This document shows positions 26,065 to 35,418 of a DNA stretch of 55,755 bases, one piece after another (the stretch's first letter is position 1; every line of letters starts with the position of its first letter). The position numbers and the translations under genes are program-made. This DNA comes from Rhodospirillaceae bacterium (GTDB lineage: Bacteria; Pseudomonadota; Alphaproteobacteria; Rhodospirillales; Casp-alpha2), in assembly GCA_002706405.1 (NCBI GenBank), contig PALN01000019.1, forward strand, positions 3,556-59,310, read 5' to 3'. The notes below the pieces were generated by a model that was not told the origin of the DNA, did not search any database, and worked only from the letters and a program-made list of their open reading frames with translations.

Positions 26065-26490
26065 TCAGGGCGCGGTCAGGATCGCCCGACGGGCGCGGAT
26101 GTCCGCCAGGATGCCGTCGCGGTCCGCCTCGATGCGCTCCAGCAGGCGGCGACGGCGCGCGGTCATTTTCATATAGCGGCTGCTCCAGCGGATGATTTCA
26201 AGCAACACGGGGGCCAGGTCGAGGCCCTTTTCCGTCAGGCTGTAAATGTAGCTGCGGCGGTTTTCCGGATCGCGCGCCTTTGAAATGATCCCTTCGCTTT
26301 CCAAGTGCTTCAGGCGGGCGGCCAGAATGTTGGTCGCGATCTGTTCCTCGGACGCCAGAAAATCGCCGTAGCGGCACTTGCCGTAGAGCATCATGTCGCG
26401 CAGCACCAGAAACGACCAACGGTCACCAAAGGTGTCGATGCCGTAGGCGACCAGGCAGTTGCTGTCATGTTTCTTTGTCTGGGTCTGCAT
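26065..26490 (-). CDS. HxlR-family transcriptional regulator
   Basis: A 141-residue winged-helix regulator. The N-terminal NCLVAYGIDTFGDRWSFLVLRDMMLYGKCRYGDFL contains the conserved Cys (Cys12), which in several HxlR proteins senses quinones or electrophiles. The IATNILAARLKHLESEGIISKARDPENRRSYIYSLTEKGLDL wing follows. The C-terminal helix is arginine-rich. The ATG at 26490 is my choice; a TTG nine codons upstream is possible but would overlap the operator at 26511. No good ribosome-binding site is seen. Two CTTG-N7-CAAG sites lie just upstream. An old yellow enzyme gene nearby is a likely target. Confidence 0.88.
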   Translation of the reverse strand: MQTQTKKHDSNCLVAYGIDTFGDRWSFLVLRDMMLYGKCRYGDFLASEEQIATNILAARLKHLESEGIISKARDPENRRSYIYSLTEKGLDLAPVLLEIIRWSSRYMKMTARRRRLLERIEADRDGILADIRARRAILTAP

Positions 26491-26510
26491 CGGTACAGCA
26501 TAAAAATTAT

Positions 26511-26562
26511 CTTGCAAAAAACAAGTGAATTACGTAAAACAAGATAACTTGTTTTTTACAAG
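26511..26562. promoter_or_regulatory. Duplicated operator in front of the HxlR gene
   Basis: Two CTTG-N7-CAAG dyads lie at 26511-26525 and 26548-26562, both continuing TGA on the right, 37 bases apart. A further ACAAG (26539-26543) makes an inner inverted repeat with CTTGT (26548-26552). HxlR in Bacillus binds direct-repeat sites, so this is a likely regulator binding region for autoregulation and for the divergent small gene. Confidence 0.68.
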
Positions 26563-26599
26563 TGATATCACACTGACATTCGGAGCCGGAGGCGCCGCC

Positions 26600-26803
26600 A
26601 TGAACATCCTGTCCAATAATGCCCTGCAGCAGATCGATGAAGTCGGCCTGCAGTCTCCGCTTGGCCCGTTGCATCCCACCGTCACCCAGGATGCGATCTA
26701 CGTCGGCCTCAGGAAAGCACGCCTGCTACGCGCCCGCGCGTTTCACAAGGCCGTGGCGCGGCTTGTTGCTGCCTTGACGGGAAGGGGTGGCGGTGCCGAG
26801 TGA
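26600..26803 (+). CDS. Small hypothetical protein, 67 aa
   Basis: Unrecognised. The ATG at 26600 is preceded by a GGAGG at about eight bases, and the frame starts directly after the HxlR operator region, divergent to the regulator. The product has a mixed first half (QSPLGPLHPTVTQDAIYVGLRKAR) and a basic helical second half (LLRARAFHKAVARLVAALTGR) like small alphaproteobacterial proteins with an arginine-rich helix (DUF1127-like in style, but not an evident member). No signal peptide. Its position suggests control by the same regulator. It could be a stress or redox-induced small protein; that is inference. Confidence 0.5.
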   Translation: MNILSNNALQQIDEVGLQSPLGPLHPTVTQDAIYVGLRKARLLRARAFHKAVARLVAALTGRGGGAE

Positions 26804-26909
26804 TGCCCGCGGCGGGGAATTTGTTTCGACGACGGGCCGTTCGTTTTCATCTGCTGCCGCTCGGCGGTAGCGCTCAGTACCTTTCCGATAGCCCCCCTGA
26901 CTGAAAGCG

Positions 26910-28028
26910 TTATTTTCTCGGCGGCGGATTGCCGGGAACGGGCTCGCCCATCAATGTCGGATGGGCCCGCTGGTACTGAGGCGGAAATGTCGCTTCGGCC
27001 CGAAGCACTTCCGCTGCGTGCCATGCCCAGCGGGGGTCGTAGAGCATGCCGCGGGCCAGGGCCACCATGTCCGCCTGACCCGAGGCGATAATGGTTTCCG
27101 CCTGGACCGGTTCGGTGATTTTGCCGACGGCGATGGTGGTCAGGTTTGTCTGCCGCCGGATCTGGGCGGCGAAGTCGGTCTGATAACCCGGGCCCACGAC
27201 GATCTTTTGATGCGGGGAATTGCCGCCCGAGGACACATCGACGAAGGCGCCGCCCCGCGCCTGAACTTCCTTGGCGAAGGCGATGGTGTCGGCAATGTCC
27301 CAGCCGCCATCGACCCAATCCGTCGCCGATACGCGCACCCCCAAAGGGTAGTCCTTCGGGCAGACGGCCTTGACGGCCTCGAAGACTTCCAACGGAAAGC
27401 GCATGCGCCCGGCAAGGTCGCCGCCGTAAGCATCGTCGCGCCGGTTACTCAGGGGCGACAGGAACTGATGAAACAAATACCCGTGGGCGGCGTGCAGTTC
27501 GATGGCATCGAAGCCCAGGCGCAAGGCACGGCGCGCGGCCTGGACGAAGGCGTCCTTGATTCGGGCCATGCCGGCGGTATCCAATGCGGACGGAGCCGGC
27601 CAGGCGTCGGCATAAGGCAGGTCGGATGCGCTGTCCGTCGACCAGGCCCGAGGATCGCCGGCGGGCAGGGGGGCTCCGCCCTTCCACGGCACCTCAACCG
27701 ATCCCTTACGTCCGGCATGGGCCAATTGAATGCCGATTTTGGCGCTGCCGAAGTCTCGGAAGAATTCGATCACCCGGGCCATGGCCGCCTCGTTCTCGTC
27801 GGAATACAGGCCGACGCAGCCGGGCGTGATACGCCCCCCGGCCTCGACCCCGGCCGCTTCGACGAAGACCAGTGCGGCCCCGCCCAGCGCGAATTGGCCC
27901 AGGTGAACCAGATGCCAGTCGGTCATGGTGCCGTCATGGGCCGAATACTGGCACATGGGGGCGACGACGATGCGGTTGGCGAGTTCCAGGCCGCCAAGGC
28001 GGATGGGTGAGAAAAGCTGGCAGGGCAT
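26910..28028 (-). CDS. NADH:flavin oxidoreductase, old yellow enzyme family (YqjM/XenA type)
   Basis: A 372-residue FMN-dependent ene-reductase. The N-terminal LFSPIRLGGLELANRIVVAPMCQYSAHDG has Cys26, the redox-tuning cysteine of the YqjM class. Further motifs are IQLAHAGRKGS, FDAIELHAAHGYLFHQFLSPLSNRRDDAYGGDL and VSSGGN, and an LARGMLYDPRWAWHAA C-terminus. It reduces activated C=C bonds of enones, quinones or nitro compounds with NAD(P)H. The start at 28028 is supported by AGGAA upstream; a longer frame adds non-family residues. The nearby HxlR regulator suggests electrophile-responsive control. Confidence 0.93.
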   Translation of the reverse strand: MPCQLFSPIRLGGLELANRIVVAPMCQYSAHDGTMTDWHLVHLGQFALGGAALVFVEAAGVEAGGRITPGCVGLYSDENEAAMARVIEFFRDFGSAKIGIQLAHAGRKGSVEVPWKGGAPLPAGDPRAWSTDSASDLPYADAWPAPSALDTAGMARIKDAFVQAARRALRLGFDAIELHAAHGYLFHQFLSPLSNRRDDAYGGDLAGRMRFPLEVFEAVKAVCPKDYPLGVRVSATDWVDGGWDIADTIAFAKEVQARGGAFVDVSSGGNSPHQKIVVGPGYQTDFAAQIRRQTNLTTIAVGKITEPVQAETIIASGQADMVALARGMLYDPRWAWHAAEVLRAEATFPPQYQRAHPTLMGEPVPGNPPPRK

Positions 28029-28195
28029 GATGATTCCTAGAGTGTTGGGCTGGCGAGTAATGGCGGGAAGGGGATGTCTGAGGTGGTGGCGCGCGGAAAG
28101 CCGGGTGCCGTTCATTGTTTCGGACAGATGGGGAGCCCGAGGCGCCGTGACAACCCGGGCTTGGGAATGAGCGGTCAGTCGGCTATAGGACGCGG

Positions 28196-29368
28196 ATGGA
28201 GGACGTTGACGTCATCATCATCGGCGCGGGAGCGGCAGGGCTCATGTGCGCCGCCGGGGCAGACCGTCGGGGGCGGCGGGTGCTGGTGCTGGAGCGCAAC
28301 GCCAAGGTCGCGCAGAAGGTGCGCATTTCCGGCGGCGGCCGCGCCAACTTCACCAATCTTCATGCATCCCCCGCCAACTTCCTGTCGGACAATCCGCGTT
28401 TCTGCGTCTCGGCGCTCAAGCGCTATACCCAGCGCGATTTCATCGCCCTCGTGGAAAAGCACGGCATCGCCTATCACGAAAAGACGTTGGGCCAACTGTT
28501 CTGCGACGACAGCGCCCAGCAGATCATCGACCTGCTGCTGGCCGAGGCAACGGGCGCCGATATCCGCACGGGCGTGACCGTGACCAAGGTCGCCAAGGAA
28601 GGAGAGCGGTTTTGCGTGGAAACGGATAAGGGGGTGTTTTCGGGCGCTGCGCTCGTCATCGCCACGGGCGGTCCGTCGATCCCCAAGATGGGGGCCAGCC
28701 GCTTCGCCTATGACATCGCCAAACAGTTCGGGCTGCGCGTCGTCACGCCGCGTCCGGGTCTGGTGCCGCTGACCTTCGATCGCGACATGCTGGCGAAGCT
28801 CGAAGGGCTTTCCGGGGTTTCGGTCGAGGCGACGGCGACCTTGGGCAAGGTACGCTTCGCCGAAGCCCTGCTGTTCACCCATCGCGGGCTCAGCGGGCCG
28901 GTGGTGCTGCAGATTTCGTCCTACTGGCGGCCCGGCGACACGATTCTGTTCGACCTGCTGCCCGGCACGGACCTGTTCCGGATGCTGAAGGACATGAAGC
29001 AGGACCAGCCGAAGAAGGAAGTGCCGACGGCACTGGCCCAGGTTCTGCCGAAAAGCCTGGCGCAGCGGCTGTGTGAATGGGCCGGCTGTCTCGGGCGCTT
29101 GGCCGATCAGCCGGACAAGCGATTGCGGGCCTTGGGAGCCCAGGTCAACGCCTGGGCCGTGACGCCGGCCGGCACCGAAGGCGAGCGCACGGCGGAGGTC
29201 ACCGTCGGCGGGGTCGATACGCGGGACCTGTCGTCAAAGACCATGGAAGCCAGGGACGTGCCCGGCCTGTATTTCATCGGCGAAGGGGTGGATGTAACGG
29301 GCCACCTGGGTGGCTTCAATTTCCAATGGGCCTGGGCTTCGGGCCACGCCTGCGGCGAGGTGGTCTAG
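28196..29368 (+). CDS. BaiN/YhiN (HI0933) family FAD-dependent oxidoreductase
   Basis: A 390-residue flavoprotein. The N-terminal Rossmann motif VDVIIIGAGAAGLMCAAGADRRGRRVLVLERN is followed by the family signature KVRISGGGRANFTNL and GQLFCDDSAQQIIDLL. Later come ALVIATGGPSIPKMGASRFAYDIAKQFG, THRGLSGPVVLQISS and the C-terminal LYFIGEGVDVTGHLGGFNFQWAWASGHACG. BaiN acts on bile acids in gut bacteria, but the role of most members is not known. It is divergent from the old yellow enzyme gene, and its end overlaps the end of the convergent quinone reductase gene by four bases. Confidence 0.9.
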   Translation: MEDVDVIIIGAGAAGLMCAAGADRRGRRVLVLERNAKVAQKVRISGGGRANFTNLHASPANFLSDNPRFCVSALKRYTQRDFIALVEKHGIAYHEKTLGQLFCDDSAQQIIDLLLAEATGADIRTGVTVTKVAKEGERFCVETDKGVFSGAALVIATGGPSIPKMGASRFAYDIAKQFGLRVVTPRPGLVPLTFDRDMLAKLEGLSGVSVEATATLGKVRFAEALLFTHRGLSGPVVLQISSYWRPGDTILFDLLPGTDLFRMLKDMKQDQPKKEVPTALAQVLPKSLAQRLCEWAGCLGRLADQPDKRLRALGAQVNAWAVTPAGTEGERTAEVTVGGVDTRDLSSKTMEARDVPGLYFIGEGVDVTGHLGGFNFQWAWASGHACGEVV

Positions 29369-30105
29369 GCTCCGTCGTCGCGACCGTCCTGGATTAGCGG
29401 TTGCATGTTGTCGTCGTAATCGTCCAGCGACGGGAAGGTGAGGGGCGTCAAGGAATTCACCGCCCGTAGCCGCTCACCATACGCATCAAGATATCCGGCC
29501 CGCGTCGCGTCATCGACATACGGCACATGCCAGGCGACGAAGGGCGGTAGCACGGTCATCCCCGTATAGGCCAGCGTGCCCTGCAACAGGGGCTTCAACA
29601 TGTCGTCCAGGCGGCCATGGATGGCGGCGTCATGGTCCAGCATGTGTTCCCGCCCGCCGAGGGTCAGGGTCAGCATGGCGCGTTTTCCCTTGAGCCCGCC
29701 GCGGTCATAGAACCGCCGCCCGCCGTAGGTCAGGCCCGAGATCAGCACGCGGTCGATCCAGCCCTTGAGGATCGCCGGCACGGAAAACCAGTAGAGCGGG
29801 AAGTGCAGGATCAGCAGGTCGCACCACATTAGTCTCTCGATCTCGGCCGCGATATCAGGCGCGAGGGTGCCGGTCGCATGGCCGTGGCGCTGTTCCAGGG
29901 CATAGACCAGATAGGCCGGATCGGCACGGTCCCCGAAGTCCGCCGGTCCCGCGACCGGGTTGAAGTTCATGGCGTAAAGGTCGGAGACCTGTGTTGCATG
30001 GCCTAGTTCATCAAGAATCTTGACGGAATGATCGCGCAGTGCCGTGTTGAACGACCTCGGTTCCGGATGGGCGTGGACGATGAGGACGTTCATGGCATCC
30101 GTCAC
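29365..30105 (-). CDS. Flavodoxin-fold NAD(P)H dehydrogenase (quinone), NQO1/MdaB-like
   Basis: A 246-residue flavodoxin-like protein. It contains VLIVHAHPEPRSFNTALRD (phosphate-binding loop), the WCDLLILHFPLYWFSVPAILKGWIDRVLISGLTYGG motif and LTLGGREHML. This family makes two-electron reductions of quinones or azo dyes. The annotated start overlaps the upstream hydrolase stop by four bases (ATGA-type), although an internal ATG four codons later (30093) gives the more usual MNVLIVHAHP start. It is the last gene of a minus-strand group with an amidohydrolase and an SLC13 transporter. Confidence 0.88.
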   Translation of the reverse strand: MTDAMNVLIVHAHPEPRSFNTALRDHSVKILDELGHATQVSDLYAMNFNPVAGPADFGDRADPAYLVYALEQRHGHATGTLAPDIAAEIERLMWCDLLILHFPLYWFSVPAILKGWIDRVLISGLTYGGRRFYDRGGLKGKRAMLTLTLGGREHMLDHDAAIHGRLDDMLKPLLQGTLAYTGMTVLPPFVAWHVPYVDDATRAGYLDAYGERLRAVNSLTPLTFPSLDDYDDNMQPLIQDGRDDGA

Positions 30106-31037
30106 TCCGGCGGCGGCACGGCGCCGGTGCGTTCGGTGATCAGGCCGTAATGTTCCGTGCGCCGGTGGGCGTCGAAATTGAAGGTGGAGTTTTTCAGGAA
30201 CGCGCAGGCATCCAAGTCGCAGTCGTGGACGATGACCTCGTCATCCTCGGTCTGGGCCTCGGCCACCACCTGGCCGTCCGGATTGATGATGCAGCTGCCG
30301 CCCATCAGGTGATAACCGGGGGCTTCTTCACCGGCCTTGGCGACGCCGACCACCCAGGTCGCGTTCTGATAGGCCCCGGCCTGCATGGAAAGGCGTGAAT
30401 GGTGCATGCGCAGTTCCGGGGTGTCCGGGCCGCCGAGGTCGTTCCAGCTGGACGTGTTGTAGCCGAGCATCACCAGTTCGACCCCCTGCAGGCCCATGAC
30501 CCGGTAGGTTTCCGGCCAGCGGCGGTCGTTGCAGATGCACATGCCCATGACCCCGCCCATGGTGCGCCACACGGGAAAACCCAGGTTGCCCGGCTCGAAA
30601 TAGCGCTTTTCCAAATGCTGGAAGCGGCGTTCGGGCTCCAACTCCGCATGGCCCGGCAGGTGGACCTTGCGGTATTTGCCGACGGTCTTGCCGTCCTTGT
30701 CGACCAGGATCTGGGTGTTGAAGTGGTGGCCGTCGGGCGTCAGCTCCGCAAAGCCCAAGGAAAAGCCGATCTTGTTGGCGGCGGCGTAGTCGAACAGGGG
30801 ACGCGTCGCGTCGTTGGGCATCTCGCGCTCGAACCACAGATCCATGTCGGCGCGGTCTTCCGCATAGAAGCGGGGGAAAAAAGTGGTCAGCGCCGTTTCC
30901 GTATAGACGACAAGGTCGGCACCCTTGGACTTGGCCTGTTTCATCATGTCGAGCAGGCGGGTGACGATGACTTCGCGGCTATCGGTTTCCAGGTTGGGGC
31001 CCTGTTGGGCGGCGGCGACGCGGACGATGCGGGTCAT
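30102..31037 (-). CDS. N-carbamoyl-D-amino acid hydrolase-like nitrilase-superfamily enzyme
   Basis: A 311-residue nitrilase-superfamily enzyme. The Glu-Lys-Cys triad is readable as Glu47 (YTETALTTFFPRF), Lys124 (KYRKVHLPGH) and Cys169 (CICNDRRWPE). The stretches FQHLEKRYFEPGNLGFPV, NDRRWPETYRVMGLQG, RLSMQAGAYQNATWVVG and FNFDAHRRTEHYGLI closely resemble Agrobacterium D-carbamoylase, which converts N-carbamoyl-D-amino acids to D-amino acid, CO2 and ammonia. No hydantoinase gene is in view. Upstream, 76 bases away, is an SLC13 transporter gene on the same strand, which may import the substrate. The exact substrate is not proven. Confidence 0.85.
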   Translation of the reverse strand: MTRIVRVAAAQQGPNLETDSREVIVTRLLDMMKQAKSKGADLVVYTETALTTFFPRFYAEDRADMDLWFEREMPNDATRPLFDYAAANKIGFSLGFAELTPDGHHFNTQILVDKDGKTVGKYRKVHLPGHAELEPERRFQHLEKRYFEPGNLGFPVWRTMGGVMGMCICNDRRWPETYRVMGLQGVELVMLGYNTSSWNDLGGPDTPELRMHHSRLSMQAGAYQNATWVVGVAKAGEEAPGYHLMGGSCIINPDGQVVAEAQTEDDEVIVHDCDLDACAFLKNSTFNFDAHRRTEHYGLITERTGAVPPPE

Positions 31038-31113
31038 GGATGTTTCCGTTTCTTGAATTTGTTGAATGGGCCTGAGCAGATTACGGGAGCAACGACAACC
31101 GGGACAAGGGGGG

Positions 31114-32607
31114 CTAGCCGAACACCAGGGGGACGAGAACCAGCGCCGCCCCGGCGATCATCGCCGTGGCGATCAGGTTCAGGAAGACCCCGGCCGCGCA
31201 CATATGCATGACGTCGAGCCGCCCGGCGGCGAACACGATGGCGTTGGGCGGGGTCGCCACGGGCATCATGAAGGCGCAACTGGCCGCCAGGGCCACGGGC
31301 ACGGCGAAGGTCACGGCATCGAACCCCATGCTGACGGCAAGGGTCGCGGCGACGGGGATGAACACGGCGGCCGTCGCCGTGTTCGAGGTAATCTCGGTCA
31401 GGAACACGACCAGCCCGGTGATTGCCAGCAGCAACAGGATCAGCGGCAGATGGCTGCCCCCGGCGACAAGATTGCCCAGCCAGCCGGCAAGGCCAGTGGT
31501 TTGAATGGCCTCGGCCAGGGAAAACCCGCCGCCCAGAAGAATCAAAATCCCCCAGGGCAGGCGGGTGGCGTGGTCCCAGTCCATCAGGAATTCCCGCTTC
31601 TGCAGATTCACGGGAATGGTGAAAGCGGCCACGGCACCCGTCAGCGCGATGGCGGTGTCGCTGATCGGAAGGACGGCTTCGATCAGGGGTTGGAACACCC
31701 AGGCCAGGGCGACCGCGGCGAACAGAAGGGCCGTCAGCACCTCGCCCCGTTCCGGCGGGGCCAGGTTGGCGCGCTCTGCTGCAATGCCGGCGGCGACGCG
31801 GTCCAGGTCCAGGCCGTCGCCGGGGTAAAGAATGCGGGTCAACAGCAGCCAGGCCGCCAGCAGCATGGCGCCGGCGAGCGGCACGCCAAGCAGCATCCAG
31901 CGGGCGAACCCAAGCTGGATTCCGTGGTTTTGCGCCAGGTATCCGGCCAGAAAGGCATTCGGCGGCGTGCCGATCAGGGTCGCCGTGCCGCCGATGCTGG
32001 CGGCATAGGCGATGGCGAGAAGAAGCCCGCGGGCAAAGCGGTCCTGGGCCGGCGTCGGCGGTTGGCCGCTCGGTCGCTGGCCCTCGACAAAGGCGATGAC
32101 GCTCAACCCGATGGGCACCATCATCAGGGTCGTCGCCGTATTGGACACCCACATGCTGAGCCCCGCCGTGGCCAGCATGAAGCCGCCGACCAGGCGGTCC
32201 GGGCGGACACCGGCGACGGTGACGATGGCGATGGCGACGCGGCGGTGCAGGTTCCAGCGTTCGATGGTCAGCGCAATGACGAAGCCGCCGAGAAACAGAA
32301 AAACCAGGGGATGGGCATAGGGATGGGCCGCGTCCAAAGGCTTGGCAATGCCCAGCACGGGAAACAGCAGGGCCGGCAGCAGGGCGGTGACGGCGAGCGG
32401 CACGGCCTGGGTCAGCCACCACACGGCCATCCAGATCGCGACGCCGGCGGTCAGCCAGGCGTCCCCACGCAGGCCCTCGGGGGCGGGCAGGGCGGCGACA
32501 AACAGGCACAGGCCGGGCCCCAGCACCAAGCCGAAGGGGAATCCGGCATGGGACGCGGCGGGGGTGGGGGGCTCGGAATGCGGGGCCGGGCGGGACTCTG
32601 CGGACAT
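31114..32607 (-). CDS. SLC13/DASS family anion transporter
   Basis: A 497-residue inner-membrane protein with about twelve hydrophobic segments. The two SNT motifs of the divalent anion:sodium symporter family are present: SMWVSNTATTLMMVPIG near residue 155 and LTEITSNTATAAVFIPV near 410. Also typical are GGTATLIGTPPNAFLAGYL and MMPVATPPNAIVFA. Such proteins import dicarboxylates or sulfate with sodium. The start at 32607 (MSAESRPAP) is supported by AGGAAG; a start 13 codons upstream is possible. Followed by the carbamoylase-like hydrolase and quinone reductase, probably as one transcript. The substrate is unknown. Confidence 0.88.
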   Translation of the reverse strand: MSAESRPAPHSEPPTPAASHAGFPFGLVLGPGLCLFVAALPAPEGLRGDAWLTAGVAIWMAVWWLTQAVPLAVTALLPALLFPVLGIAKPLDAAHPYAHPLVFLFLGGFVIALTIERWNLHRRVAIAIVTVAGVRPDRLVGGFMLATAGLSMWVSNTATTLMMVPIGLSVIAFVEGQRPSGQPPTPAQDRFARGLLLAIAYAASIGGTATLIGTPPNAFLAGYLAQNHGIQLGFARWMLLGVPLAGAMLLAAWLLLTRILYPGDGLDLDRVAAGIAAERANLAPPERGEVLTALLFAAVALAWVFQPLIEAVLPISDTAIALTGAVAAFTIPVNLQKREFLMDWDHATRLPWGILILLGGGFSLAEAIQTTGLAGWLGNLVAGGSHLPLILLLLAITGLVVFLTEITSNTATAAVFIPVAATLAVSMGFDAVTFAVPVALAASCAFMMPVATPPNAIVFAAGRLDVMHMCAAGVFLNLIATAMIAGAALVLVPLVFG

Positions 32608-32674
32608 CTCGGCTTCCTGTGCTGGCGGTCGCGGCACTCTGGGCATAGATTACAGGCCAGACAAAGGACCTGCC

Positions 32675-32914
32675 ATGAACGAACTCGACCCCGCCGCTGA
32701 TCGCGACGACATGCGCGCCCGCCAACGGCTCAAGGGCTTTGCCCTTCATTTGATGATCTACTTTACCACCATCGTCGGCTGCGCCGCCTTGAACTACCTC
32801 AAGACGCCGGATCAATTGTGGTTCATCTATCCCATGATCGCCTGGGGCGCTCCCCTGGCGCTGCATGCGGCCTGGGTCATGGGGTTGTTCGACGGATTGA
32901 CCCGCAAGAACTAG
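32675..32914 (+). CDS. 2TM domain protein
   Basis: A 79-residue protein with two hydrophobic helices (LHLMIYFTTIVGCAALNYL and WFIYPMIAWGAPLALHAAWVMG) joined by a short loop, preceded by a charged RQRLKGFALH segment. This is the 2TM domain pattern, also found at the N-terminus of some histidine kinases. AAGGA precedes the ATG. It is divergent to the transporter gene and 192 bases before pccA. No function is known. Confidence 0.8.
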   Translation: MNELDPAADRDDMRARQRLKGFALHLMIYFTTIVGCAALNYLKTPDQLWFIYPMIAWGAPLALHAAWVMGLFDGLTRKN

Positions 32915-32948
32915 GCGGGGCAAACCGCGAACAGGTCCGAAACGGCCA

Positions 32949-32964
32949 ATTCTACTAGTAGAAT
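32949..32964. promoter_or_regulatory. Perfect 16-bp palindrome upstream of pccA
   Basis: ATTCTACTAGTAGAAT reads identically on both strands. It lies 142 bases before the pccA start in a 192-bp gap, and it stands out from the surrounding GC-rich sequence. It looks like a dimeric regulator site. The cognate regulator is unknown. Confidence 0.5.
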
Positions 32965-33106
32965 CAACGCGCGGGGCCGAATTTTGCGCTGCAATAGCGT
33001 GTGAATTCGGTTACACCAATGGCGGGGTTGGATTGGCCGGATCAGGCCAGAAAGTCGAACCGTCGCAGGTTCAAACACGGAAATAACAAACAGGGCCGCC
33101 CGAAAA

Positions 33107-35092
<1,986 letters not shown>

Positions 35093-35118
35093 CATTCCCG
35101 CGGGGGTGACGCGTTGCC

Positions 35119-35418
35119 ATGCCTGAGGCTCCCGAAACCGTTCACGTCCTCATTTCCGGCCGGGTCCAAGGCGTGTGGTTCCGCGGTTGGACCCGTGAGC
35201 AGGCGCGGGGGCTCGGCCTGACCGGCTGGGTCCGCAACCGCCGCGACGACGGCACGGTCGAGGCCGTGTTCTCGGGCCCCACCGATGCCGTCCGCCGAAT
35301 GATCGAGTTGTGTCACCAGGGCCCGCCGGCGGCGCGGGTCGATGCCGTCGCCTGTACGCCCGCGGACGATCCCGGGGTGACCGGGTTCGACACGCGGCCG
35401 ACGGTCGAGGGCGCTTAG
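35119..35418 (+). CDS. acyP: Acylphosphatase
   Basis: A 99-residue small alpha/beta protein. The catalytic loop [11 protein letters not shown] contains the phosphate-binding arginine (Arg23-type), and [18 protein letters not shown] holds the catalytic asparagine. It hydrolyses acyl phosphates such as acetyl or carbamoyl phosphate. The gene follows pccA by 26 bases and probably shares its transcript; acylphosphatase beside an acyl-CoA carboxylase could remove carboxyphosphate, but that is inference. Its last four bases overlap the end of the convergent chemoreceptor gene. Confidence 0.92.
   Translation: MPEAPETVHVLISGRVQGVWFRGWTREQARGLGLTGWVRNRRDDGTVEAVFSGPTDAVRRMIELCHQGPPAARVDAVACTPADDPGVTGFDTRPTVEGA

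Noticed and set aside
28074..28577. 167-residue plus frame upstream of the BaiN/YhiN gene
   Set aside because: It is an Arg/Ser/Pro-rich shadow overlapping the oxidoreductase, whose N-terminal Rossmann motif begins at 28196 in another frame.
31034..32923. Long frames on both strands over the SLC13 transporter (629 residues minus, 544 residues plus)
   Set aside because: Both are Arg/Gly/Pro-rich shadows without domain features. The 510-residue minus frame has the transporter motifs.
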